A stretch of DNA of 31,181 nt. Origin: Sulfitobacter sp. M39 (GTDB taxonomy: Bacteria; Pseudomonadota; Alphaproteobacteria; Rhodobacterales; Rhodobacteraceae). The DNA lies in the NCBI RefSeq assembly GCF_021735935.1, contig NZ_WMDZ01000003.1, positions 82,501-113,681 on the forward strand. The letters are read 5' to 3'. The translations under genes and the position numbers were made by a program. The notes under the pieces are model-generated. The model had not been told where the DNA came from and made no database searches. It was given only the letters and a program-made list of their open reading frames with translations. Of the stretch, positions 20,310 to 29,716 are shown piece after piece (position 1 is the first letter of the stretch; each line of letters begins with the position of its first letter).

Positions 20310-21827
20310 ATGACTGATTTCATGACAGGGGCCGCGCAGATTTTCACGCTGGCGACGCTGGCCTATATGCTGGCGGGGTCCGTCGCGGGCATCGTTGCGG
20401 CGGCGATCCCCGGTTTCACCGTCACGATGGCGATTGTGCTGACCCTGCCGCTGACCTTCACGATGGAGCCTTTGCAAGGCATCGCCGTGATGCTGTCGGT
20501 TTATGTGGGGGGCTATACGGGCGGGCTGATCTCGGCGGCATTGCTGGGCATCCCCGGCACGCCATCGTCGGTCGCCACCACCTTTGACGCCTTCCCCATG
20601 GCGCGCAACGGCGAACCGGGGCGCGCGCTGTCCATCGGGGTCTGGGCGTCCTTCTTTGGCACCGTGATCTCGACCATCGTGCTGATCTTCGCCGCACCGC
20701 CGCTCGCGCTTTTCGCCGTGCGCCTTGGCCCGTGGGAGTATTTCTCGCTTATCATCTTTGCCCTGACCATCGTGGCCAGCCTTGTTGGTACATCCGCAAT
20801 GCGCGGCATTTTGGCGGGGCTGATCGGGCTTGCAATCTCTACCGTTGGGACGGACCCGATCATGGGCCGCCCGCGCTTTGATTTCGGGATAGAGATGCTA
20901 CAGGCCGGCCTGCCGTTTCTGGTGGTGCTGATCGGGATCTTCGCCATCTCGCAGCTTGTGTCAGAGGTAGAGAATGCCGACAGCGTGCGGTCGGGCAATG
21001 CGCTGGTCACAGGGGCCATCGACTTCCAGACATGGACCGTGATGAAAGAAGTGTTGATGCGTCCGGTCAACCTGCTGCGGTCGTCCATCGTGGGGGTGCT
21101 GATCGGCGCCCTGCCCGGTGCGGGCGGGTCCATCGCCAACCTCGTCGCCTATGACCAAGCCAAACGCGGATCGAAGAACAGCGAGAAGTTCGGCACCGGT
21201 GAACCCGACGGCATCGTCGCCTCCGAGGCAGGCAACTCCGCCACCGCGGGCGGCGGGTTGATCCCGCTTATCGGTCTGGGCATCCCCGGATCGGCTGTCG
21301 ATGCGATCCTCATGGCGTCGCTGATGGTGCATGGCATCTCGGTCGGGCCACGGCTGATCATGGATCACGGTGACCTTGTCTATGGCATGTTCATCGCGAT
21401 GGTGGTCGCGTCCTTCATGATGCTGATCGTGTCGATCTGCTCCATGCGCCTGTTCCTGCGGGTGACCGAAGTGCCCAAATGGCTGATCGTGCCGGTGGTG
21501 ATGACCTGCTGTGTCGTGGGCACCTTTGCGCTGAACAACCGCGTGACCGACCTTTACCTGCTGATCTTTATCGGCATCACCGGCTACACGCTGCGCGCCC
21601 TTGGCTATGCGCTGGCACCTTTGGTGCTGGGGGTCATTCTAGGCCCGATCGCCGAAACCAATCTGCGGCGCGCGCTGATGACGGACGAAGACCCGACACT
21701 GTTCTTCACCCGCCCCATCAGCCTGATTTTCCTGATTGCGGCTTTCGTGTCCATTGTCTGGGCCATCCGCAGTCACCTCAAAAACCGTACATCTACAGAA
21801 AGGCCAACCCATGCGCCTACGTCATGA
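20310..21827 (+). CDS. tctA: TctA-type large membrane subunit
   Basis: 505 residues with about 11-12 membrane helices. The family's conserved AAIPGFTVTMA and GGYTGGLISAALLGIPGTPSS motifs lie within the first 100 residues, and GGGLIPLIGLGIPGSA in the middle is the duplicated-half counterpart. It forms the ion-coupled transport pore with TctB. It starts immediately after the tctB stop, and its end overlaps the gamma-glutamyltransferase start by 17 nt, so the enzyme appears to be produced in step with the transporter. Confidence 0.95.
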   Translation: MTDFMTGAAQIFTLATLAYMLAGSVAGIVAAAIPGFTVTMAIVLTLPLTFTMEPLQGIAVMLSVYVGGYTGGLISAALLGIPGTPSSVATTFDAFPMARNGEPGRALSIGVWASFFGTVISTIVLIFAAPPLALFAVRLGPWEYFSLIIFALTIVASLVGTSAMRGILAGLIGLAISTVGTDPIMGRPRFDFGIEMLQAGLPFLVVLIGIFAISQLVSEVENADSVRSGNALVTGAIDFQTWTVMKEVLMRPVNLLRSSIVGVLIGALPGAGGSIANLVAYDQAKRGSKNSEKFGTGEPDGIVASEAGNSATAGGGLIPLIGLGIPGSAVDAILMASLMVHGISVGPRLIMDHGDLVYGMFIAMVVASFMMLIVSICSMRLFLRVTEVPKWLIVPVVMTCCVVGTFALNNRVTDLYLLIFIGITGYTLRALGYALAPLVLGVILGPIAETNLRRALMTDEDPTLFFTRPISLIFLIAAFVSIVWAIRSHLKNRTSTERPTHAPTS

Positions 21828-23400
21828 TCCCGTCTACCCTTCGCGCCGCTCGCCCATTCTGGCCGAGAACGTCGTCACCACCTCGCAACCGCTGGCGACC
21901 CAAGCCGGTCTGTCCATCCTGCAACAGGGCGGCAACGCTGTGGATGCGGCCATCGCCACGGCGGCTGTGCTAACAATCGTCGAACCCACCGGCTGCGGCC
22001 TTGGCTCTGACGCCTTCTGCATCCTGTGGGACGGCAAGCAGCTGCACGGGCTGAACGCCTCGGGCCGCGCGCCTTCCGCCTGGACGCCCGAGTATTTCAA
22101 GGACGGCATCCCCGAACATGGCTGGGACGCCGTGACCGTCCCCGGTGCCGTCAGCGCCTGGGTCGAACTGTCTGAAAAATTCGGCAGCCTTGGTCTGTCC
22201 ACCGTGCTCGCCCCCGCGATCCGCTATGCGGAAGACGGGTTCATCGTGTCGCCCGTCGTGGGCACGGCATGGGCCAAAGGGGCCGCAGTGCTCAAGGACC
22301 AGCCCGGCTTTGCCGAAACCTTCATGCCCGAGGGGCGCGCGCCCAAACCCGGCGAACGCTTCCGCAACCCCGGCGCCGCACGCACCCTGCGCGCTATTGC
22401 CGAAACCAAGGGCCGCGCCTTCTATGAGGGCGAGATCGCGCAAGAGATCGCGGCCTTCGCCAAGGCCAATGGCGGCGCGATGACAGCCGACGATCTGGCC
22501 GCGCATCACAACGATTGGTGCGGCACCATCAGCCAAAGCTTTGACGACGTGGAATTGCACGAGATCCCGCCAAACGGTCAGGGCATCGCCGCGCTGATGG
22601 CGCTTGGCATGTTGCAGCAAACCGACATCCGCGACCACGGCCCCGACGATCTGGCTGCCGTGCATTTGCAGATCGAGGCGGTCAAGCTCGCCTATGCCGA
22701 TCTGCACGCCTATGTCGCCGATCGCGATCACATGACCGATGTGGACGAAGCAGCCCTGCTTGACCCCGATTACCTTAAATCCCGTGCCGCATTGATTGAT
22801 GCCAACAAGGCGCAAGACTTTGGCGCGGGGGCACCGAAACAGGGCGGCACCGTGCTGCTGAACGTCGGTGATGCCTCGGGCATGATGGTCAGCTTTATCC
22901 AGTCGAACTACGCGGGCTTCGGCTCTGGTGTGGTGGTGCCGGGCACGGGTGTGTCCATGCAGAACCGCGGCTTTGGCTTCACGACACAGGACGGCCACCC
23001 CAATCAGGTCGCGCCGGGCAAACGCCCCTTCCACACGATCATTCCGGGCTTCGCCATGAAGAACGGCGCGCCGCTGATGGCCTTTGGCATGATGGGCGGG
23101 CCTATTCAGGCACAGGGCCACATGCAGCTCTTGCTGCGCACTCAGCTGTGGGACCAAGACCCCCAGACCGCCGCCGATGCCCCCCGCTGGCGCGCGATCG
23201 AGGGGTTGGCCGTCGCCTGCGAACCGTCGATGCCTGCCGATCTGCTCGACGGGCTCAAGGCGCTTGGCCATGCGATCCAGATCGAGGCACCGGACAACGC
23301 CTTTGGCTTCGGCGGCGCGCAACTGGTGCAACGCAACGAGGCAGGCGGTTACGCCGCAGGCTCTGACCCGCGCAAAGACGGGCAAGCCGCAGGCTTCTGA
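21811..23400 (+). CDS. Gamma-glutamyltransferase-family protein
   Basis: 529-residue Ntn-hydrolase of the gamma-glutamyltransferase family. The proenzyme cuts itself before a threonine, the nucleophile; T347 in KQGGTVLLNV fits. NASGRAP with R86 matches the Arg that holds the gamma-glutamyl carboxylate, and GNAVDAAIATA (41-51) is a family block. There is no signal peptide, whereas classical GGTs are periplasmic, so it probably works in the cytoplasm. The start at 21811 follows AAAGG; an upstream ATG at 21736 would overlap tctA deeply. Joined to a TTT importer, it may process an imported gamma-glutamyl or other amide-bearing carboxylate; acylase or hydrolase roles are also possible in this family. 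Confidence 0.9.
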   Translation: MRLRHDPVYPSRRSPILAENVVTTSQPLATQAGLSILQQGGNAVDAAIATAAVLTIVEPTGCGLGSDAFCILWDGKQLHGLNASGRAPSAWTPEYFKDGIPEHGWDAVTVPGAVSAWVELSEKFGSLGLSTVLAPAIRYAEDGFIVSPVVGTAWAKGAAVLKDQPGFAETFMPEGRAPKPGERFRNPGAARTLRAIAETKGRAFYEGEIAQEIAAFAKANGGAMTADDLAAHHNDWCGTISQSFDDVELHEIPPNGQGIAALMALGMLQQTDIRDHGPDDLAAVHLQIEAVKLAYADLHAYVADRDHMTDVDEAALLDPDYLKSRAALIDANKAQDFGAGAPKQGGTVLLNVGDASGMMVSFIQSNYAGFGSGVVVPGTGVSMQNRGFGFTTQDGHPNQVAPGKRPFHTIIPGFAMKNGAPLMAFGMMGGPIQAQGHMQLLLRTQLWDQDPQTAADAPRWRAIEGLAVACEPSMPADLLDGLKALGHAIQIEAPDNAFGFGGAQLVQRNEAGGYAAGSDPRKDGQAAGF

Positions 23401-23413
23401 CCCCGCGCCACTT

Positions 23414-23448
23414 GGGCGAGCGGAGGTTGAAGCCTCCGCTCGCCCTTT
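23414..23448 (+). terminator. Strong terminator after the TTT-GGT operon
   Basis: GGGCGAGCGGAGG (23414-23426) and CCTCCGCTCGCCC (23433-23445) form a perfect 13-bp stem with a TTGAAG loop followed by TTT. It lies 14 nt past the GGT stop and separates the operon from the next gene. Confidence 0.85.
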
Positions 23449-23498
23449 ACGGGCCGGCAGCGCCCCTATATCGATCTTTCGACAACGCAGGCATTCCC

Positions 23499-24476
23499 AT
23501 GAATTATATCAAACGCATCGGCATCGACGCCTATATGATCTTGCTGCTGGCCACCGTGATCGCGGGCATTGTGCTGCCTGCCACAGGTATCGCCGCCGAA
23601 GGCCTGCGCGGGGTGACCTTCTGGGCCGTCTCGCTGCTGTTCTTTCTGTATGGGGCCAAGCTGGACCCAAGCGCGGTCAAGGCTGGCATCACCAATTGGC
23701 GCCTGCAGGGGATGACCTTTGGCGCGACCTATGTGCTGTTTCCGCTGATTGGCGTGGTGCTGGCGACGCTGTGTAGCCCGATCCTTGGGGCTACGGTGAC
23801 CATGGGGCTGCTGTTTTTGTCGGTACTGCCCTCGACCGTGCAATCATCGATTGCTTTCACCTCGATTGCGGGGGGCAATGTGCCTGCAGCAATCTGTGCG
23901 GCCTCTGTCTCTAACCTCATCGGGGTCATTTTGACGCCGGTGTTGGTGACCTTGCTGCTGCATCAGGGCGACGGCGGCGTCAGTCTGGATGCCATCGGCA
24001 AAATCGGCGTGCAGATCCTGCTGCCTTTCATCGTCGGGCAGGTGATGCGTCCGCTGGTGGGCGGGTTTGTGCAACGCCACAAGCTGCTGACCATGATCGT
24101 GGACCGCGGGTCAATCATGCTGATCATCTACTCTGCCTTCAGCGCGGGGACAGTCTCGGGGCTTTGGTCCGCGATCCCCGTCACCACGCTGATGCTGCTG
24201 TTCGCCGTGGTCTGGATGTTTCTGGCTGTGGGCATGTGGTCGATGATCGCGCTTGGCAAGGCGACGAGGATGCCCGACGCGGATCGCGCGGTGCTGTTCT
24301 ACTGCGGGTCCACCAAAAGCCTTGCCAGCGGGTTGCCCATTGCCACGGCGCTTTTTGCGCCCGATCTGGTCGGCGCCATCGTTTTGCCGCTGATGATCTA
24401 CCATATCTCGCAGCTTCTGGTCTGCGCCTTCCTCTCGCAGCGCGCGTCGCGTCGGGCGGGTGCAGCGCCTGCCTAA
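23499..24476 (+). CDS. Bile acid:sodium symporter-family transporter
   Basis: 325 residues with about 9-10 membrane helices of the BASS/SBF-like fold (PF13593-type). The first helix begins IDAYMILLLATVIAGIVLP, and SIAGGNVPAAICAASVSN and FYCGSTKSLASGLPIA are family core motifs that hold the crossover and sodium sites. The start at 23499 was preferred to 23412 because the extra 29 residues would be encoded by the upstream terminator. The ribosome site is weak. The ligand is probably an organic acid; the family name does not imply bile acids here. Confidence 0.9.
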   Translation: MNYIKRIGIDAYMILLLATVIAGIVLPATGIAAEGLRGVTFWAVSLLFFLYGAKLDPSAVKAGITNWRLQGMTFGATYVLFPLIGVVLATLCSPILGATVTMGLLFLSVLPSTVQSSIAFTSIAGGNVPAAICAASVSNLIGVILTPVLVTLLLHQGDGGVSLDAIGKIGVQILLPFIVGQVMRPLVGGFVQRHKLLTMIVDRGSIMLIIYSAFSAGTVSGLWSAIPVTTLMLLFAVVWMFLAVGMWSMIALGKATRMPDADRAVLFYCGSTKSLASGLPIATALFAPDLVGAIVLPLMIYHISQLLVCAFLSQRASRRAGAAPA

Positions 24477-24509
24477 AGTTACCCATGGGTATCCTTTTTG
24501 CCGATCACC

Positions 24510-24532
24510 CCCGCGCCCGCGCGCGGGTCTTT
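24510..24532 (+). terminator. Possible terminator after the BASS-type gene
   Basis: CCCGCGC (24510-24516) and GCGCGGG (24521-24527) form a 7-bp GC stem with a CCGC loop, followed by TCTTT. It lies 33 nt past the stop of the BASS-type gene. Confidence 0.5.
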
Positions 24533-24683
24533 GCCGGTCGGAGCATCCCGGCCTAAGCCACAGCAGAAACACGCAATTTTCCGCCGAGATTTGGCGGACC
24601 CGCGGCGTGCATCGATAGGGGATACGCGTTACGAAAGCGCGAAAAGGCAGCAGGCTGCCGACCCGACAAGAAGGACCCTATCG

Positions 24684-25952
24684 ATGGCAGATAAAACAAA
24701 ACGAAGCTGGTTTGGCCGTACTATACTCGCCGCGGTGATGCCCATGGCCGCACAGGCCCAGACCGTGCAGGACGGCATGGCCGCGTTCGAGCAAGGCGAT
24801 TATACCCACGCGCTGGAACTGCTGCTGCCGCTGGCCGAACAGGGCGACGCCGAGGCGCAATGTCAGGTCGGCCGCCTGTACTATCGCGGCGGTGATGGTG
24901 TGCCGCAAAGCTTTGATGATTCCGTCGCATGGGCCAAGAAATCTGCCGAGCAGAACAACCCCTGCGGGTTGAACTCTCTGGGCGTGTCCTACCGCTTTGG
25001 GCAAGGCGTCGACCCCGACGCGAAAACCGCGTTCGACTATTTCACCCGCGCTGCGGCCCAAGGGTTCGACAAGGCGCAGTTCAGTCTGGGCAACATGCAT
25101 GAACTGGGCGAAGGCACCGCGCAAAGCGATGCAGAGGCCCGCGCATGGTATCGCAAAGCGGCAGAGCAAGGCTCTGCCATGGGCCAGTACCGCTTGGGCA
25201 TCCTGTTGCTGGAAGGCCGCGGCGGCGATGCGGCCCCCGAAGAGGCGCAGCAGCTTTTGCGTGCCTCGGCGGAACAGGGTCTGGCCGACGCGCAATATTC
25301 GCTGGGGTGGATGGCCAACCACGGCGTCGGGGTAAAGCAGGACCACGGCCAAGCGCTTGAATGGTATAGGCTCGCGGCAGAACAGGGCTATGCCCCCGCG
25401 CAGATCAATCTGGGCAACCTCTATGCCGAGGGGCTTGGCACCTCGCAAGATGACGAGAAAGCCGTCGGCTGGTACTATGAGGCAGCGCGCAATGGCGTCC
25501 CCGCTGCGCAGGTCAATATGGGCAAGCACTACGCGCTTGGGCGCGGTGTGCAGCAGGACTTTGACGAGGCGATGGTCTGGTATCAGCAAGCTGCGGAATA
25601 CGGCGAACCCGTTGCCTATCTGAACGTAGGATTGCTGTATGAAAACGGTCAGGGCCGCCCCGCCGATCCGGCAGAGGCCGCGCGCTGGTACCGTGCCGCC
25701 GCCGAACGCGGAGAGCCCCGATCCCTTGCGAAGCTCGCGCATTTCTATGCCGAAGGGATCAGCGTCACTCCGGACCCCGTGACCGCATGGGCGTTGCAGG
25801 ATACCGCGATGGCCTATGACCGCGACGGCGCGCTCGACGCGCCCGAAGAACGGCTGATGCAAATGGGCCAACAGTTGGCACCCCAGCAAAAAGGTGAGGC
25901 AAAGGCGCTGGCGCAAAGCTGGCAGAACGGGGAAGAGTTGGTATTGCCTTAA
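24684..25952 (+). CDS. Secreted Sel1-repeat protein
   Basis: 422 residues. The signal peptide (MADKTKRSWFGRTILAAVMPMAAQA, cleavage after A25) is followed by about ten Sel1-like repeats of ~36 residues, with recurring AEQG-A-AQ-LG-Y--G-GV patterns up to about residue 370, forming an alpha-solenoid, then a short alanine/glutamine-rich tail. It probably acts in the periplasm as a protein-binding scaffold. The start at 24684 follows AAGAAGGA; the frame is open upstream, but that part has no ribosome site. The partner is unknown. Confidence 0.92.
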   Translation: MADKTKRSWFGRTILAAVMPMAAQAQTVQDGMAAFEQGDYTHALELLLPLAEQGDAEAQCQVGRLYYRGGDGVPQSFDDSVAWAKKSAEQNNPCGLNSLGVSYRFGQGVDPDAKTAFDYFTRAAAQGFDKAQFSLGNMHELGEGTAQSDAEARAWYRKAAEQGSAMGQYRLGILLLEGRGGDAAPEEAQQLLRASAEQGLADAQYSLGWMANHGVGVKQDHGQALEWYRLAAEQGYAPAQINLGNLYAEGLGTSQDDEKAVGWYYEAARNGVPAAQVNMGKHYALGRGVQQDFDEAMVWYQQAAEYGEPVAYLNVGLLYENGQGRPADPAEAARWYRAAAERGEPRSLAKLAHFYAEGISVTPDPVTAWALQDTAMAYDRDGALDAPEERLMQMGQQLAPQQKGEAKALAQSWQNGEELVLP

Positions 25953-25983
25953 CGGTCCAGCCAAAACTGTGACCACGGCCTAT

Positions 25984-26000
25984 ATGGACAAAATGTCCAT
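25984..26000. promoter_or_regulatory. Candidate toxin-antitoxin operator
   Basis: ATGGACA-AAA-TGTCCAT is a perfect 7-bp inverted repeat with a 3-bp spacer, ending 38 bp before the antitoxin start. Phd-type antitoxins repress their operon through such palindromes. It lies just before an AT-rich TATATTG stretch that may be the -10. Confidence 0.65.
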
Positions 26001-26038
26001 TTTGCCTATATTGTGCGGTGACGCTACAGGAGAGCCCC

Positions 26039-26284
26039 ATGACACGTGTCACCGCCACCGAATTCAAGAACAACATCGGCGCATTCAGCGATGCGGCGAT
26101 GAGCGAGCCTGTCATCATCACCAGCCATCAACGTGACCGTCTGGTGCTGTTGTCAGCAGATGAATACCGTCGCCTGACCGCCCTGCCCGCCCTGACCGAA
26201 GGGGTGACCGCGCAGGATAAAGACCGCGTGGCGCGCGGGCTTGAACGGCATCGCAGCACGATACTGGAACTCGCCAAACGATGA
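26039..26284 (+). CDS. phd: Phd/YefM-family antitoxin
   Basis: 81 residues. TATEFKNNIGAFSDAAMSEPVIITSHQRDRLVLLSADEYRRL has the Phd/YefM fold: an N-terminal DNA-binding dimer domain, followed by a flexible C-terminal tail rich in charged residues that would wrap the toxin. The start at 26039 follows CAGGAGAG; an ATG at 26018 lies before that site. The stop overlaps the toxin start (ATGA), which favours antitoxin synthesis first. Confidence 0.9.
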   Translation: MTRVTATEFKNNIGAFSDAAMSEPVIITSHQRDRLVLLSADEYRRLTALPALTEGVTAQDKDRVARGLERHRSTILELAKR

Positions 26285-26679
26285 CGGAGCCCCGCTGGGT
26301 TACCCGTGAACTCGTTGAATACATGCATGATTGCGTTCTGGAACTGGCGGGCGGCGCGCGCGGGTTGCGCGATGGTGACCTACTGGAATCCGCACTGGCC
26401 CGCCCGATGAACCTATATGCCTTTGGCGAAACATCGCTTTTTGAACTGGCCGCCTGCTATGCCGAAGCCATCGCCCGCAACCACGCTTTTGTCGATGGTA
26501 ACAAGCGCACGGCCTTCTTTGTCGCCAGCGATTTTCTTGACCAGAACGGATACGAGCTGCAGGCCGCTGTGGATCAGGAACTCGCCGATATGATGGTGGA
26601 ACTGGCCCAAGGCAAAATGACCCGCGCCGACGCTGCCGCACATTTACGCACTAACAGCATCAAGACCTCAGCGACCTGA
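26281..26679 (+). CDS. doc: Doc-type Fic-domain toxin
   Basis: 132 residues with the Doc motif HAFVDGNKR (residues 68-76), a variant of the Fic HxFx[DN][AG]NKR consensus. Doc of phage P1 phosphorylates EF-Tu and stops translation; the length and lone Fic fold fit that type rather than AMPylating Fic proteins. It is coupled to the antitoxin by a 4-nt overlap. The exact target in this organism is inferred. Confidence 0.9.
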   Translation: MTEPRWVTRELVEYMHDCVLELAGGARGLRDGDLLESALARPMNLYAFGETSLFELAACYAEAIARNHAFVDGNKRTAFFVASDFLDQNGYELQAAVDQELADMMVELAQGKMTRADAAAHLRTNSIKTSAT

Positions 26680-26781
26680 CGTTTCGCGCACGTACGTAAC
26701 TTTAGATAGAATTAATCATTGTTTCCCTGTTAGAAACACCGGTGTGATAAACGCCACCCGTGGGCCGGCAAGGAGACGACA

Positions 26782-28167
26782 ATGAATACACAGAATATGC
26801 CTGCGCCCAATGGGGCGACACCGGCGCACCCGATCCCTGTCGAGGCGGATTTGGCCAAGGCCGAGGTTGGGCTGATCGACTTTGCCAAAAAAGCGGGGAA
26901 GAATATCTTTTCGGTGATCCCCGACGCGACGCGCACGCAAAGATATCTGAAAGGGCCGGCCAAGATCCACTATGTCTGTGACCCCGATATGGTGACCGAA
27001 TTGCTGGCCGGTGTCGGGCGCCGCTTTCCCAAGGCGGAGTTTACACATAACGTCATCGGCCCCGTGGTCGGCAACGGTATGATCCTGTCGGAAGGCGAGA
27101 AATGGCGCGCGCAACGGCACCGCTATGCGCCGCTTTTTGCCGCGCGCAACCTGCCCGTGCTGACCCGACACTTTGCCCAGACCGGCGACGAGCTGGCGGA
27201 TTTCTTTGCGCGCACGGACGGCGAGGTAGACGTATCGGATGCGGCGCAAGAGGCGACGCTCACCAATATCTCGCGGGTGATGTTCTCGGGGAACGAGGCC
27301 GTGTCCAAGCAGGATGTACGTCAGGGGATGCGACGGTTCACCGACTATATCAGCTATATGTCGCTGTTCGATCTGATGGGCCTGCCGAAATGGGTGCCGC
27401 GTCTGAAATGGCTGCGCAGCAAGAAAGCGATCCGTGATCTGCGGCAGTTGACCCATGACGTGATCGCCAACCGCTGCGCACAGCGCCATGCAGAGGCGGT
27501 CGATTTCCTCGACCTGCTGATCGAGGCGCTTGAGACGGATAAGGAAGATGTCGAGACGACTGTCGACAACCTGCTGACCTTTGTCGCGGCGGGCTATGAG
27601 ACCTCGGCCAATACAGTCGCGTGGGGGCTCTATCTGCTGGCGATGCACCCCGAGGTGCAGACCGATCTGCGCGCCGAGGTGATGGAGGCCTGCGGTGACG
27701 GGCCCATCGGCTTTCACGATCTGCCCAAGATGCCCAAACTGCACGCGCATGTGCGTGAAACCCTGCGGATGTACCCCGCAGGTGCCTTGTTCGCCCGTGA
27801 TGCGACGGATGAGGTGACGATCAAGGATGTGACGTTCAAAAAGGGCGACGTGATCATGTTCCCGGTCTATGCGCTGCACCGGAACGAGCTGCTGTGGGAC
27901 AATGCGGCGCTGTACCAGCACGACCGGTTTCTGGACCGTAAGTACCCGCGCGGACAGTATATTCCTTTTGGGGACGGGCCGCGCATCTGCATCGGGGCGC
28001 AATATGCCGAGACAGAGATTATGGTGCTGCTTGCCTCGGCGCTGCGGCGGGCGTCTTTTGAAGTGACGGACCACCCTGTCGCGCCACCGAACCTGACCTT
28101 TACCATGCGGCCCGATGGCCCGCTGATGTTGCGGGCCGTGCCGGTAGATCAGGCGGCGGTGGAATAG
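26782..28167 (+). CDS. Cytochrome P450
   Basis: 461-residue soluble P450. The heme-binding motif FGDGPRICIG has C403 as the thiolate ligand. The I-helix oxygen-activation motif is AGYETS (270-275), and the K-helix ExxR is ETLR (326-329). There is no membrane anchor or fused reductase, so it needs separate redox partners, and none lie nearby. The start follows AAGGAG at 26770-26775. It is not obviously operonic with the toxin genes, and its tail overlaps the convergent kinase gene by 19 bp. The substrate is unknown. Confidence 0.95.
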   Translation: MNTQNMPAPNGATPAHPIPVEADLAKAEVGLIDFAKKAGKNIFSVIPDATRTQRYLKGPAKIHYVCDPDMVTELLAGVGRRFPKAEFTHNVIGPVVGNGMILSEGEKWRAQRHRYAPLFAARNLPVLTRHFAQTGDELADFFARTDGEVDVSDAAQEATLTNISRVMFSGNEAVSKQDVRQGMRRFTDYISYMSLFDLMGLPKWVPRLKWLRSKKAIRDLRQLTHDVIANRCAQRHAEAVDFLDLLIEALETDKEDVETTVDNLLTFVAAGYETSANTVAWGLYLLAMHPEVQTDLRAEVMEACGDGPIGFHDLPKMPKLHAHVRETLRMYPAGALFARDATDEVTIKDVTFKKGDVIMFPVYALHRNELLWDNAALYQHDRFLDRKYPRGQYIPFGDGPRICIGAQYAETEIMVLLASALRRASFEVTDHPVAPPNLTFTMRPDGPLMLRAVPVDQAAVE

Positions 28168-29541
28168 CTTTCGGGCTTAACCGCCTTGGCCGCATCCGCT
28201 GCCTTGAGCACAACACAGAAGGTGGTGCCCACGCCGAGCTTGCTTTTATAGGCGATGCTGCCGCCGTGGGCATCCACGATACGTTTCGAGATCGACAAGC
28301 CAAGGCCCGTGCCCTGAAACTTGCGCTGGTCGCTTGAATCGATCTGGCCGAATTCCTCGAAGATGACGCTTTCACTGCCCTCGGGAATCCCGATGCCCTT
28401 GATCGGCGACCGAAATCACGAGGTTCTCGTTCTCCCGCGTGAGGCCCACACGGATGGTGCCCCCCGCCTCTGAGAATTTGGCGGCATTGGACAGCAGGTT
28501 CACGATCACCTGATCAAGGCGTTTCTTGTCGCCGCGCACGATGGGCTCGTCTGCGGCAACGTTAATCTCTACCGCGACGCCAAAGCGGCTGGCATAGGGC
28601 TGGAATGAATGGGCGGCCGTGTTCACGACCTCGGCCAGATCCACATTGCCCAAATCAAGCGAGAATTTCCCCACATCCGCTGATTGCAAAAGCAGCAAAT
28701 CCCCGACCAGATCCCCCAGACGGTTCGAGTTGCGCGTCGCGATATCAAGCAGCCGCGACATTTTGTCCGGCACCTCTCCCGCTGACCCTGCGTTGATCAG
28801 GTCAAGCGCACCGCGGATCGACGTGAGCGGCGTGCGCAATTCGTGGCTGACGGTGGACAGGAAACGGGTCTTGGCCTCGCTTGCGGCGAGGGCATTCTTG
28901 TTCTCGGTCTGGAGCGCGAGGCGGTTCTTCATCAGCGCGGAATACCCCTTGATGAAGGTCCGGGCGAGTTCGAATACGAAGCCCAGAACAAACAGCGCGG
29001 TGAAGAGGTTCAGCCAGATTTCAGAGTCCAGCGAGGGGCGCGCCACGACGACATCGCGGATCGGGATATAGAGGATCGCCCCGATGTAGATCGCCAGCCG
29101 AAACCCCAGCACATATAAAAACTGGTGGTTGTTCATCGCCGCGAAGATAGAGGCGGAAATCAACAGGAAAAGCGGCAGAAAGTGGCTGTTTCCCACGCCC
29201 TGCTGCATCGCGATCGCGATGCAGAAAAGCGCAATCGTCGTCGCACTTAGCGCCGTGGTCATGTAGATGTGGAACAGCGATTTGCGGATCTTGAGGGTCT
29301 TGGACCGGGTGTTGCGCAGAATGTAGCGCAGCACGACGATGTCATAGATTTCGCATAAAGCGATCGCGAAAAAGAAAAACAGCGCGACGTTCAGTTCATA
29401 GTAATAGCCTGCCAGAGCAATAGCTGCGGTATAGATGATCGCCCGCTGGCCAAACGCACGGCTGCCCACAAGCGCATAATCCCGCAGCCGGCTTAGAACC
29501 GGGCGGGCCTGAGGCAAATTAACATTGTCAATTGCTTCCAT
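28149..29541 (-). pseudogene. Membrane histidine kinase interrupted by a single-base frameshift
   Basis: The frame from 29541 carries about 6 hydrophobic N-terminal helices (residues ~30-195), a HisKA motif (STVSHELRTPLTSIRG, H233) and the N box (NLLSNAAKF), then breaks after VISVADQG. The +1 frame continues GIGIP ... EEFGQIDSSDQRKFQGTGLGLSISKRIV ... to a TGA at 28149. Removing one G of the GGG run at 28396-28398 restores a 463-residue kinase, so this is either a recent mutation or a sequencing error. As it stands, the ATP-lid and G2 box are lost and the product should be inactive. The gene is divergent from the LuxI-type gene and tail-to-tail with the P450. Confidence 0.88.
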
Positions 29542-29716
29542 GTTGCGCTTCCTCTGTCAGCCTGACGCGGAATTGAGCGCCAAACGAATCTGCTGATATT
29601 TCACTACGATACACCTCAACTATTGGTGGAAAATTTGTTGCGATCATGGCAGAACCGTGGCTGTATGCATTTTGTTAACTTTTTCGTTACTTGAGCGGAG
29701 CTTTAGGCAAAGAACA

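Noticed and set aside
21970..23385. 471-codon minus-strand frame over gamma-glutamyltransferase
   Set aside because: Antisense shadow; sense strand carries the Ntn-hydrolase motifs.
24580..24598. TCCGCC/GGCGGA hairpin before the Sel1 gene
   Set aside because: No T run on the right side for either strand; not supported as a terminator.
24678..25976. 432-codon minus-strand frame over the Sel1 protein
   Set aside because: Mirror of the sense-strand repeats; no independent start signals.
26716..28074. 452-codon minus-strand frame over the P450
   Set aside because: Antisense shadow; sense strand has the heme-binding and ExxR motifs.
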